A DNA stretch of 64,000 nt from Streptomyces sp. DH12 (GTDB taxonomy: Bacteria > Actinomycetota > Actinomycetes > Streptomycetales > Streptomycetaceae): the NCBI RefSeq assembly GCF_020873895.1, contig NZ_JAHWGT010000006.1, positions 185,928 to 249,927 of the forward strand, written 5' to 3'. A model generated the notes under the pieces. That model did no database searches. It had not been told where the DNA came from and worked only from the letters and a program-made list of their open reading frames with translations. The position numbers and the translations under genes are program-made. This document shows positions 38,655-45,775 of this stretch, one piece after another (position 1 is the first letter of the stretch; each line of letters starts with the position of its first letter).

Positions 38655-39623
38655 ATGACCTGGATGATCACCGGAGGTGCCGGATTCATCGGCTCGCACG
38701 TGGTGCGGGCCATGACCGGGGCCGGCGAACGCGTCGTCGTCGTCGACGACCTGAGCTCCGGGCGCGCCGACCGGCTGCCCGCCGGGGTGCCGCTGGAGAA
38801 GGGCACGGTCCTCGACCGGGACTTCCTCGACCGGGTCCTGCGCGAGCACACCGTCACCGGGATCGTGCACGTAGCGGCGAAGAAGCAGGTCGCCGAGTCC
38901 GTCGCCCGGCCGCTGTTCTACTACCGGCAGAACGTCGAGGGGCTGCGCGTCCTGCTCGACGCCGCCGTCGCGGCCGGCGTCGGCCGGTTCCTGTTCTCCT
39001 CGTCGGCCGCCGTCTACGGCACGCCCGACGTCGACCTGGTCACCGAGGAGACCCCCTGCCGGCCCATCAACCCCTACGGCGAGACGAAGCTCGCGGGGGA
39101 GTGGATGGTCGGCGCCGTCGGCCGGACCCACGGCATGGCGACCGCCGCGCTGCGCTACTTCAACGTGGCGGGCGCCGCCGCCCCCGAACTCGCCGACGAC
39201 GGCGCGCACAACCTCGTACCGATGGTCTTCGAGCGGCTCACCGCCGGCCGGGCGCCGCTCGTCTTCGGTGACGACTACCCCACGCCCGACGGCACGTGCG
39301 TGCGCGACTACATCCACATCGAGGACATCGCCGCCGCGCACGTCGCCGCCGCGCGACGGCTCACCGCCGACCCTGCGGCCTCCCTCGTCCTCAACGTCGG
39401 CCGCGGCGAGGGCGTCTCGGTCACCGAGATGATCGACGTCATCGGGGAGGTCACCGGGCTGCCGGCCGCCCCGGAGATCGCCCCCCGCCGGCCGGGCGAC
39501 CCGGCCCGCGTCGTCGCCTCGTCCGACCGGGTGCGCGCGGAGCTGGGCTGGACGGCCCGCCACGGGGTGCGGGAGATGGTCGAGTCGGCCTGGGAGGGCT
39601 GGCGCCTGCGCCACCCCCTCTGA
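38655..39623 (+). CDS. NAD-dependent sugar epimerase (UDP-glucose 4-epimerase-like)
   Basis: A 322-aa extended SDR enzyme. The NAD-binding GGAGFIG is at residues 7-13, HVAAKKQVAESV is the GalE-type substrate loop, SSSAAVYG supplies the active-site Ser, and Tyr141-x3-Lys145 (YGETK) is the catalytic pair. RYFNVAGA and RDYIHIEDIA are GalE-like motifs. AGGAGG lies 6 nt before the ATG. It would supply a galacto-configured UDP-sugar to the glycosyltransferases of this block. The true substrate is open. Confidence 0.88.
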   Translation: MTWMITGGAGFIGSHVVRAMTGAGERVVVVDDLSSGRADRLPAGVPLEKGTVLDRDFLDRVLREHTVTGIVHVAAKKQVAESVARPLFYYRQNVEGLRVLLDAAVAAGVGRFLFSSSAAVYGTPDVDLVTEETPCRPINPYGETKLAGEWMVGAVGRTHGMATAALRYFNVAGAAAPELADDGAHNLVPMVFERLTAGRAPLVFGDDYPTPDGTCVRDYIHIEDIAAAHVAAARRLTADPAASLVLNVGRGEGVSVTEMIDVIGEVTGLPAAPEIAPRRPGDPARVVASSDRVRAELGWTARHGVREMVESAWEGWRLRHPL

Positions 39624-39675
39624 GCCGCACGGCACGGCACCCGGGCCGGTCCCGCGAGACCTCCCGCCCGGCCGG

Positions 39676-39715
39676 CGGTCCGGCACGGCGCCCCGGTGGG
39701 GGCCGTGCCGGACCG
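39676..39715. terminator. Bidirectional terminator between convergent genes
   Basis: Arms 39676-39689 and 39702-39715 are exact 14-bp complements; a further CCCC/GGGG inner stem is offset by one bulged G. Confidence 0.75.
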
Positions 39716-39717
39716 GC

Positions 39718-40962
39718 TCAGGCCGCGCCGACGCGCTCCCAGGCGCCGAGCGCGAGCCCGGACTCGTCCTTCTGCCGGGCCACCCACAGGGCGCCGTCCG
39801 TACCGACCACGGCCATCACCACGCGTCCCGCGCCGTCCAGCGCCAGCGCGGGCGCACCCGGGCAGGCGCTGCCGGTGAGCGTCCACGTGGCGCCGGCGCC
39901 CTCGTCCCGCGTCGGGTACGCGGCCAGCGCCGGCCGTCCCGTCGCCTCGTCCCGGTGCGCCAGCACCGTGCAGTCGTGGCCGTCGACGACCGTCCGCAGC
40001 ACGGCCACCGGGCCGCTGCCCGCGCCGTCCCCGAGCCGCGCGGCCCCGCCTGCCTCCTCGCCGCTGTCCGCGCTTCCCTCGTCCGCCGCCTCGGCCGCCT
40101 CCGCCGCCTCGGCCGCCTCCGCCGCCTCGGCCGCCTGCGCCACCTCCGCCGGCGGGCGCCAGGCCCGTACCGTGCGGTCGTCGGCGTCGTGCCAGAAGTG
40201 GGTCAGCCCGCCGTCCTCCCCCGTCACGGCCGCCGACGCCGACGAGGGCGCCGCCCGCAGCGGCACGTCCGGCGCCCGCTCGAACCGGACGCCCGGCTTC
40301 TCCCGCTCCCAGCGCAGCAGCCGGTCCGCCGCCGCAGCCAAAACCTCCACCCGGCCGTCCCCGGCGAGCGCCACCGACACGGTGCCCCGCACGCCCGCGC
40401 CCTTGAGGTCCGCCCACGCGTTCCAGGCGCCGGTCTTCGCCTGGCTGCGGGCGCAGACACCGCCGCCGGCGTTGCGGACGAAGACGTTGAGCGACCCGTC
40501 GGTGTCCACCACGGCGGACGGGTGGCCTATCCGCTCGGCGAGCGAGGGGTCCGCCGGGTAGGGCGAGCCGAGCGGCCGCCAGTCCCGCACCGGCCTGCCC
40601 GACTGGTACTGCAGCGCGTACACGACCTCGGTGCCCATCGGCCCGTCCGGCAGCGGCGCACGCCGCAGCCCCACCAGGTGGACGTAGCCGTCGGCGCCCT
40701 GGGCGACCGCCAGGTACGGCAGCAGCCCGGGCGCCGCGATCAGCTCGGGCCCCGCCCACTCGGGGCCGCCCGGCCGGGTCTCGGTCCAGCGCAGCACACC
40801 GCCGTCCCCGGGGGCGTAGGCCGTCAGCCGGCCGTCCTTGCCGCGCACCAGCCAGCCCGTGGTCGCCGGCACCGACGGGTCCAGGACCGCCTGCGGCGTC
40901 TCCTTCGCTGGCGCGGGCTCGCCGGCCCGCTTTCTGGCTCTCCGCACGAACAAGACCGCCAT
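39718..40962 (-). CDS. Cytoplasmic beta-propeller-like (tectonin/PLL-like) protein
   Basis: A 414-aa protein with no signal peptide or helix. It shows repeated blade-like blocks: DGRLTAYAPGDGGVLRW, DGYVHLVGLRR, DGSLNVFVRNAGGG followed by GAWNAWADLKG, DGGLTHFWHDADDRTVRAW, and DGALWVARQ. The W-x2-W and DGxLxVF pattern is that of tectonin or PLL lectin propellers. A run of EAAEAAEAAEAAEAAEAA near residues 275-292 is encoded by an 18-bp tandem DNA repeat. A sugar-binding role is an inference from fold and neighbours. ATG at 40960-40962 (minus strand) is preceded by AGGGAAAGG. Confidence 0.7.
   Translation of the reverse strand: MAVLFVRRARKRAGEPAPAKETPQAVLDPSVPATTGWLVRGKDGRLTAYAPGDGGVLRWTETRPGGPEWAGPELIAAPGLLPYLAVAQGADGYVHLVGLRRAPLPDGPMGTEVVYALQYQSGRPVRDWRPLGSPYPADPSLAERIGHPSAVVDTDGSLNVFVRNAGGGVCARSQAKTGAWNAWADLKGAGVRGTVSVALAGDGRVEVLAAAADRLLRWEREKPGVRFERAPDVPLRAAPSSASAAVTGEDGGLTHFWHDADDRTVRAWRPPAEVAQAAEAAEAAEAAEAAEAADEGSADSGEEAGGAARLGDGAGSGPVAVLRTVVDGHDCTVLAHRDEATGRPALAAYPTRDEGAGATWTLTGSACPGAPALALDGAGRVVMAVVGTDGALWVARQKDESGLALGAWERVGAA
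40083..40139 (-). repeat. 18-bp tandem repeat encoding poly(Glu-Ala-Ala)
   Basis: About three units of an 18-bp sequence (GCCTCGGCCGCCTCCGCC) in tandem. Slippage would change the length of the EAA run without a frameshift. Confidence 0.8.
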
Positions 40963-41148
40963 GGCTGAACGCCGACCTTTCCCTCTACCCGTACCGCGCG
41001 CGAGTGATCCTCTTCTCCGGGCGCGCGACCCTAGCATCTCGCATTCCGGCCGGGCCGGTCACGGCCGAGGGGTCGGCACCGAGCACGCGGGCCGCGGGCA
41101 TACGATGGCCGTGCCCCTCATCGACCTGACCCAGAAGAAGAGTGCGCA

Positions 41149-42255
41149 GTGAAAGTCATCAGCATCGTCGGCGCCCGTCCCCAACTGGTGAAGCTCGCGC
41201 CCATCGCGGCCGCGTTCGCAGGGACGGAGCACGAGCACTTCATTGTGCACACCGGTCAGCACTACGACGCCGACCTCTCGGACGTCTTCTTCCAGGGCCT
41301 CGGCATCCCCGACCCGGACGTCCACCTCGGCGTCGGCTCCGGCAGCCACGGCATGCAGACCGGCTCCGTGCTGTCCGCGCTCGACCCGGTCCTGGAGCGG
41401 GAGCGGCCCGACTGGGTCCTCGTCTACGGCGACACCAACTCCACGATCGCCGGCGCCCTCTCCGCCGTGAAGATGCACCTGCCGGTCGCGCACCTGGAGG
41501 CCGGCCTGCGCTCCTTCAACCGGCGCATGCCGGAGGAGCACAACCGCGTCCTCACCGACCACTGCGCCGACGTGCTCCTCGCCCCGACCGAGGAGGCCAT
41601 GCGCCACCTCGCCGACGAGGGCCTGAAGGACCGCGCGGTCCTCGCCGGCGACGTCATGGTCGACATCTGCCTGCGCATCCGCGACGCCGTCCTGGCCGGC
41701 GAGCACGCCGCCCCGGCGCTGCCCGAGGGCATCGACCCCGCGCAGCCCTTCCTGCTGGCCACCCTCCACCGGCCGGACAACACCGACGACCCCGAGCGGC
41801 TCGCCGCCCTCGTCGACGCGCTCGCCGCGCTGCCCCTGCCGGTCGCGCTGCTCGCCCACCCGCGGCTCGTCGCCCGCGCCCAGCAGCACGGCATCGAACT
41901 CGCCAAGGGCTCCGTCCACGTCGGCCGCCCCCTGCCGTACGCCGGCCTCGTCGCCGCGGTCCTGGCCTCGGCCGGCGTGGTCACCGACTCCGGCGGCCTG
42001 CAGAAGGAGGCGTTCCTGCTGGAGCGCATCACGACCACCATCCGCCCCGAGACGGAGTGGGTCGAGACCGTCGACACCGGCTGGAACGTCCTCGTCCCGG
42101 ACCCGCACCTGATGTCCGCCGACGAGTGGGCCGCCACCGTCACCCGCGCCGTCCCCACCGCCGACAAGGGCATCCCGTACGGCGACGGGCGCGCCGCGCA
42201 CAACGTCGTCCGCATCCTCGAGGAATGGCAGAGCACCGTCCGCAACGACGGCTGA
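41149..42255 (+). CDS. UDP-sugar 2-epimerase, WecB family (WbpI-like)
   Basis: A 368-aa non-hydrolysing epimerase. It starts MKVISIVGARPQLVKLAP, with HTGQHYD, GDTNSTIAGAL, HLEAGLRSFN and TDSGGLQKEA. The segment GLRSFNRRMPEEHNR (119-133) follows the WbpI pattern GLRSFN-x2-MPEE-x-NR rather than the GLRTG...PEE of WecB proper. WbpI inverts C2 of UDP-2,3-diacetamido-2,3-dideoxy-glucuronate to give the manno form. GTG 41149 is preceded by AGAAGAAGAG. It is divergent from the propeller gene and begins the second rightward unit of the block. Confidence 0.88.
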   Translation: MKVISIVGARPQLVKLAPIAAAFAGTEHEHFIVHTGQHYDADLSDVFFQGLGIPDPDVHLGVGSGSHGMQTGSVLSALDPVLERERPDWVLVYGDTNSTIAGALSAVKMHLPVAHLEAGLRSFNRRMPEEHNRVLTDHCADVLLAPTEEAMRHLADEGLKDRAVLAGDVMVDICLRIRDAVLAGEHAAPALPEGIDPAQPFLLATLHRPDNTDDPERLAALVDALAALPLPVALLAHPRLVARAQQHGIELAKGSVHVGRPLPYAGLVAAVLASAGVVTDSGGLQKEAFLLERITTTIRPETEWVETVDTGWNVLVPDPHLMSADEWAATVTRAVPTADKGIPYGDGRAAHNVVRILEEWQSTVRNDG

Positions 42256-42275
42256 CCGGCCGCCCGCAGGGCCGC

Positions 42276-42309
42276 GCCCGGACCCCCGCCGCACGGCGGG
42301 GGTCCGGGC
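42276..42309 (+). terminator. Terminator after the 2-epimerase gene
   Basis: Arms 42276-42290 and 42295-42309 are exact 15-bp complements with a GCAC loop. A second hairpin (42320-42343, 9-11 bp) follows immediately, giving tandem hairpins before the next gene. Confidence 0.75.
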
Positions 42310-42385
42310 CGGTCCGGCACACCGGCCGTGAACACGGCCGGTGATAAAGTGGCGCGTCGCCGCGCAATCTCCTAAGGAAGTCGAC

Positions 42386-43591
42386 ATGAAGCAGGCAGCA
42401 TCCCGGGATGCAGCCGTGGTCACGCCGTGGTATCCGACACGGGAGTTGCCGTTCCGGGGCTCCTTCGTCCACGACATGGTGGCCGCGACCGCCCCCGGTT
42501 GCGACAGCCTCACGGTGTACCACGGCGACCCCTGGGTCGCCGCGATGGACCCGGCGACGACGAAGGCGGTCGAGGCGGCCAACGCCAAGCTCATGGCCCG
42601 CGCCGCGCACCGGGTGCCCACCGCGGGCGGCGCCGAGCTCGTCCACTTCCCCGTCACGACACCGCGCGGCCAGCTCTACGGGGCTCAGGCCCGCAACCAC
42701 GAGCGCCACCTGCGCCACGTCCTCGGCGGCAAGCCCATCGACGCGCCCGTCGTCCACGCCCACGTGGGACTCCCCAGCGGATGGGCGGCCCTGCAGAACG
42801 CTCGCCCCGACGCCAGGGTCTTCGTGACCGAACACGCCTCGTTCCTGGACAAGGTCTTCCAGGACCCCGAGGCCGTCGAGCTCTACGACCAGGTCCTGGA
42901 GCGGGCGACCGGCTTCCTTGTCGTCGGCGACCCCGTCACCGAGGCCCTCGAGCGGCAGTTCCCGCACCACGCCGACAAGATACGGCGCATCCCCAACCCC
43001 GTGTCCTTCGACGCCCCGCGCCCCGAGCCGGTGAAGGACCTGCGCAACTGGCTCTACCTCGGCAGCGTCACCGAACACAAGGGCGTGACGTGGCTGGTGG
43101 AGGCGTTCGCCCAGTGCCACGCCGAGGACCCGACCCTCAGGCTCACCCTCGTCGGCGAGGGGCCGCTGCGCCGCCCGCTCACCGAGCGCGTCGCCGAACT
43201 CGGGCTGTCCGACGCCGTGAAGCTGCCCGGCTCCATCCCGCACGACGAGGCCCTCGGACTGATGCGGAGCCACGACCTGCTGGTGCACCCCAGCCGGTAC
43301 GAGACGTTCGGCATGACCATCGTCGAGGGTGTCGCCGCCGGGATGCCGCTGCTGGTCACCCGCTGCGGCGGCCCCGAGAAGACCCTCGCCGGCATCGAGG
43401 ACGCCGCGGGCGAGCTCATCGACGTGGAGGAGAACGCGGAGTCGATCAGCGACGGGTTCCGACGCCTGCGCGCCCGCTTCCTCGCGGGCGGGACGGACCT
43501 CGAGCGCGCCCAGGCGAAGCTCGCCGCCGCCTACGGCTACGAGGCAGTGGCCCAGGCGCACTACCGACTCTGGTTCCCCGACTCCCCGTGA
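42386..43591 (+). CDS. Family 4 glycosyltransferase
   Basis: A 401-aa GT-B retaining enzyme. It starts with the TPWYP motif (AVVTPWYPTRELPFRGSFV). VVHAHVGLPSG and VTEHASFLDKVF form the acceptor domain. The nucleotide-sugar domain contains YLGSVTEHKGVTWLVEAF, LVGEGPL and the EX7E motif (Glu-TFGMTIV-Glu). ATG 42386 follows AAGGAAG at 42374-42380. Its whole length is closely similar to residues about 128-500 of the convergent 752-aa protein at 45776-48034, including APVVHAH, ARPDAR and TEHxSFLDKVF. It is therefore a split paralogue of that fusion. Confidence 0.92.
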   Translation: MKQAASRDAAVVTPWYPTRELPFRGSFVHDMVAATAPGCDSLTVYHGDPWVAAMDPATTKAVEAANAKLMARAAHRVPTAGGAELVHFPVTTPRGQLYGAQARNHERHLRHVLGGKPIDAPVVHAHVGLPSGWAALQNARPDARVFVTEHASFLDKVFQDPEAVELYDQVLERATGFLVVGDPVTEALERQFPHHADKIRRIPNPVSFDAPRPEPVKDLRNWLYLGSVTEHKGVTWLVEAFAQCHAEDPTLRLTLVGEGPLRRPLTERVAELGLSDAVKLPGSIPHDEALGLMRSHDLLVHPSRYETFGMTIVEGVAAGMPLLVTRCGGPEKTLAGIEDAAGELIDVEENAESISDGFRRLRARFLAGGTDLERAQAKLAAAYGYEAVAQAHYRLWFPDSP

Positions 43592-43600
43592 TGGAGTGAC

Positions 43601-44179
43601 ATGCAGGTTCTGTTCCTGGCCCTCGGCGCCTCGCGCAGGCGGGCCGTGGTCGAAGAGTCCGCCGCGGTGGCCGCCGCCGGCGGCCGGGCCGTCGTCCTGG
43701 TCGCCCGGAAGCAGCCCTGGGCGAGCGAGACGTTCGCCCCCGGGGTCGAACTGCTCACCCTCGCCGAGCTGGAGGCCAGGCACCTGCCCCGCCGGCTGGA
43801 GCGGGCCGTGCTCTACCAGGCCCCGCGCCGCGTCGCCGGCGCCGTCGGCCGCGGACCGCTGGGCGCCCGCACCAGGAAGGCCCTCACGGCGTACGAGAAG
43901 CGCGTCGCCGGCCGCGTGCACCGCCGCGTGTTCGTGCCGCTGCACCGCAGGGTCTGGCCGACCGCCACCGCCCGCGTGGTCCTCCGCCGCTGCTTCGGCC
44001 CGCAGGGCGGCCCCGACCTCGTCGTCGTCGCCGACGCCCTGTCGACGCGCACCGCCGCGGAGCTGACGGACGCCTGGGCCGCCGAGGGCCTGGGAACCCC
44101 GCGCCTGTGCTACAGCGTCGACTCCGTCGTACCCCCGGTCGTCGCCCGGACGGCCCCGCAGACCTCAGCCGCTCGCTGA
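43601..44179 (+). CDS. Unrecognised 192-aa protein, stand-alone copy of a module fused to a GT4
   Basis: No known family is recognised. It starts MQVLFLALGASRRRAVVEES with a Rossmann-like beta-alpha start (GGRAVVLVARK), then a basic middle (APRRVAGAVGR, RVHRRVFVPLHRRV) and PDLVVVADALSTRTAAELTDAW ending near YSVDSVVPP. Residues 1-180 line up with residues 567-752 of the 752-aa protein at 45776-48034 (LALTPAKPRR, YRAPRAVLRRARR, KVANAFHKKVF, VDTVFVSDINSTVTGWKWA, TSLDRT). It follows the GT4 gene by 9 nt, so the pair reproduces the fused protein as two genes. Shared features are an LAL start, a YxAPR block, an H-x2-VF block, ST-x-T and SVD/SLD. Confidence 0.8.
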   Translation: MQVLFLALGASRRRAVVEESAAVAAAGGRAVVLVARKQPWASETFAPGVELLTLAELEARHLPRRLERAVLYQAPRRVAGAVGRGPLGARTRKALTAYEKRVAGRVHRRVFVPLHRRVWPTATARVVLRRCFGPQGGPDLVVVADALSTRTAAELTDAWAAEGLGTPRLCYSVDSVVPPVVARTAPQTSAAR

Positions 44180-44197
44180 CCCAACCGAGGAAGACTG

Positions 44198-45661
44198 ATG
44201 AAGAACCGTAGCGAACGGCGCCCCCGTGTGCTCTACCTGGCGTTCTACTTCCCCCCGTCCAGGGCGAGCGGCGTCTACCGCGCCCGCGCCACCGCCAACC
44301 ACCTGGTCGAGAAGGGCTGGGACGTCACGGTCTGCGCCGCCCCGCTGGACTTCCTCCACAACGTGATCGGCTCCGTCGACGAGGAGCTGTCGAAGACCGT
44401 CGACCCGCGCATCCGCGTGGAGCGGCCGTCCCTCAACCAGTACACCTGGCAGCAGGACCTGCGTGACTTCAGCTGGCTGCGGCGCAGCTTCCCGCTGACG
44501 GCCAAGCGCGTCTACCAGTTCAGCCAGACCAAGCTCTTCCCCGAGCGGTACTCGTCCTGGGCGTGGGCGTCCGTCACGCGGGCGCTGAAGCTGCACGCCA
44601 AGGACCGCTTCGACGTCGTCGTCGCCACCGGCAACCCGTTCGCCTCGTTCGGCGCCGCGTGGCTGTTCAACAAGCTCACGGGCGTCCCGTACGTCATGGA
44701 CTACCGCGACTCGTGGACCCTCGACCTCTTCCACGACGAGCCGGCCTTCCCCGAGGGGCACATCGCCTGGGGGTGGGAGAAGCGCATGATCGGCAAGGCG
44801 GCCGCGTCCGTCTTCGTCAACGAGGCGCTGCGCGGCTGGCACGCCGAGCGCTACCCGGAGGTCGCCGACCGCATGATGGTCGTCCCCAACGGGTGGGACG
44901 CGGACGTGCTGCCCAAGGTCGTGGAGGAAGCCGCCGGCAAGCGGCCCGCCGACGGCGACACCGCCACGGCGGACACCGGGAACGGCGCCGCGCAAGCCGC
45001 GGAGGCGACGGCGGACGGCACCGCGGTCGGCGAGGCGGCGGAGTCGGCGCAGGCCGGGCGAGCCCCGCTGAAGTTCACGTACCTCGGCACGCTTACCGCG
45101 AAGCAGCCGGTGGAGGAGATGGCCGAGGCGTTCAAGATCGCCCGACGCCACCCCGACCTGGCCGACGCCGAGTTGCAGATCCACGGCCACCTCGGCTTCT
45201 TCAAGAACAGCCCCGGCGCCCTCAAGGCCCGCCTCGGCCTCCAGGACGGCCCGCGCCCCGAGGGCGTCGAGGACACCGGTCTGCGCTACTGCGGCCCCGT
45301 CTCCAAGACCGAGGTCGGCAGGGTCTACGAGGAGGCCGACGTCCTCGTCTTCCTCGCGGGCGGCGGCCGGTACGTCACCTCCGGCAAGATCTTCGAGTAC
45401 ATGGCCTTCGGGCACCCGATCGTCTCCGTCCACCAGCCCGGCATCGCCGCGCAGGACGTCCTCGACGGGTACCCGCTGTGGTTCAACGCCGACAGCCTGG
45501 ACGTCGAGGAGCTGGCCGCGTCGATGGTGGCCGCGGGCAAGGCCGCCCGTGATCTGACGCCCGAGCAGCGCGCCGAGGCGCGGCGCCACGCCGACACCTA
45601 CACGCGTGAGGCGACGCTCGCCCCGTTCGAGCAGCGCCTGCGGGAGATCGTCGGCCGCTGA
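44198..45661 (+). CDS. Family 4 glycosyltransferase with interdomain insert
   Basis: A 487-aa GT-B enzyme. The start VLYLAFYFPPSRASGVYRARATANHLVEKGWDVTV is typical of WbuB/capsule-type GT4 proteins. DVVVATGNPFASFGAAW and VMDYRDSWTLDLF form the acceptor domain. The donor domain has FTYLGTLTAKQPVEEMAEAF and a GKIFEYMAFGHPIVSV motif. Between the domains (about residues 245-290) is a Thr/Ala/Asp-rich insert (ADTGNGAAQAAEATADGTAV) that looks like an expanded linker. It lies 18 nt after the 192-aa gene. It is the last gene of the rightward unit, followed by a bidirectional terminator. Confidence 0.9.
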   Translation: MKNRSERRPRVLYLAFYFPPSRASGVYRARATANHLVEKGWDVTVCAAPLDFLHNVIGSVDEELSKTVDPRIRVERPSLNQYTWQQDLRDFSWLRRSFPLTAKRVYQFSQTKLFPERYSSWAWASVTRALKLHAKDRFDVVVATGNPFASFGAAWLFNKLTGVPYVMDYRDSWTLDLFHDEPAFPEGHIAWGWEKRMIGKAAASVFVNEALRGWHAERYPEVADRMMVVPNGWDADVLPKVVEEAAGKRPADGDTATADTGNGAAQAAEATADGTAVGEAAESAQAGRAPLKFTYLGTLTAKQPVEEMAEAFKIARRHPDLADAELQIHGHLGFFKNSPGALKARLGLQDGPRPEGVEDTGLRYCGPVSKTEVGRVYEEADVLVFLAGGGRYVTSGKIFEYMAFGHPIVSVHQPGIAAQDVLDGYPLWFNADSLDVEELAASMVAAGKAARDLTPEQRAEARRHADTYTREATLAPFEQRLREIVGR

Positions 45662-45707
45662 GGCCGCCGGCGCCACGGCGCCCCCCCGCGACGCGCACGC
45701 GCCACAC

Positions 45708-45748
45708 GAGTGAGGCCCCCGACCGGAATCCGGTCGGGGGCCTCACTC
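45708..45748. terminator. Bidirectional terminator between convergent glycosyltransferase genes
   Basis: Arms 45708-45726 and 45730-45748 are exact 19-bp complements with a 3-nt loop. Confidence 0.85.
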
Positions 45749-45775
45749 ATGCGGCGCGTGCGGGCGCCCGCAGGG

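Noticed and set aside
39718-40962. Sialidase or other glycoside hydrolase for the propeller-like protein
   Set aside because: No Asp-box series with catalytic Arg triad and no secretion signal; only blade-like repeats are visible.
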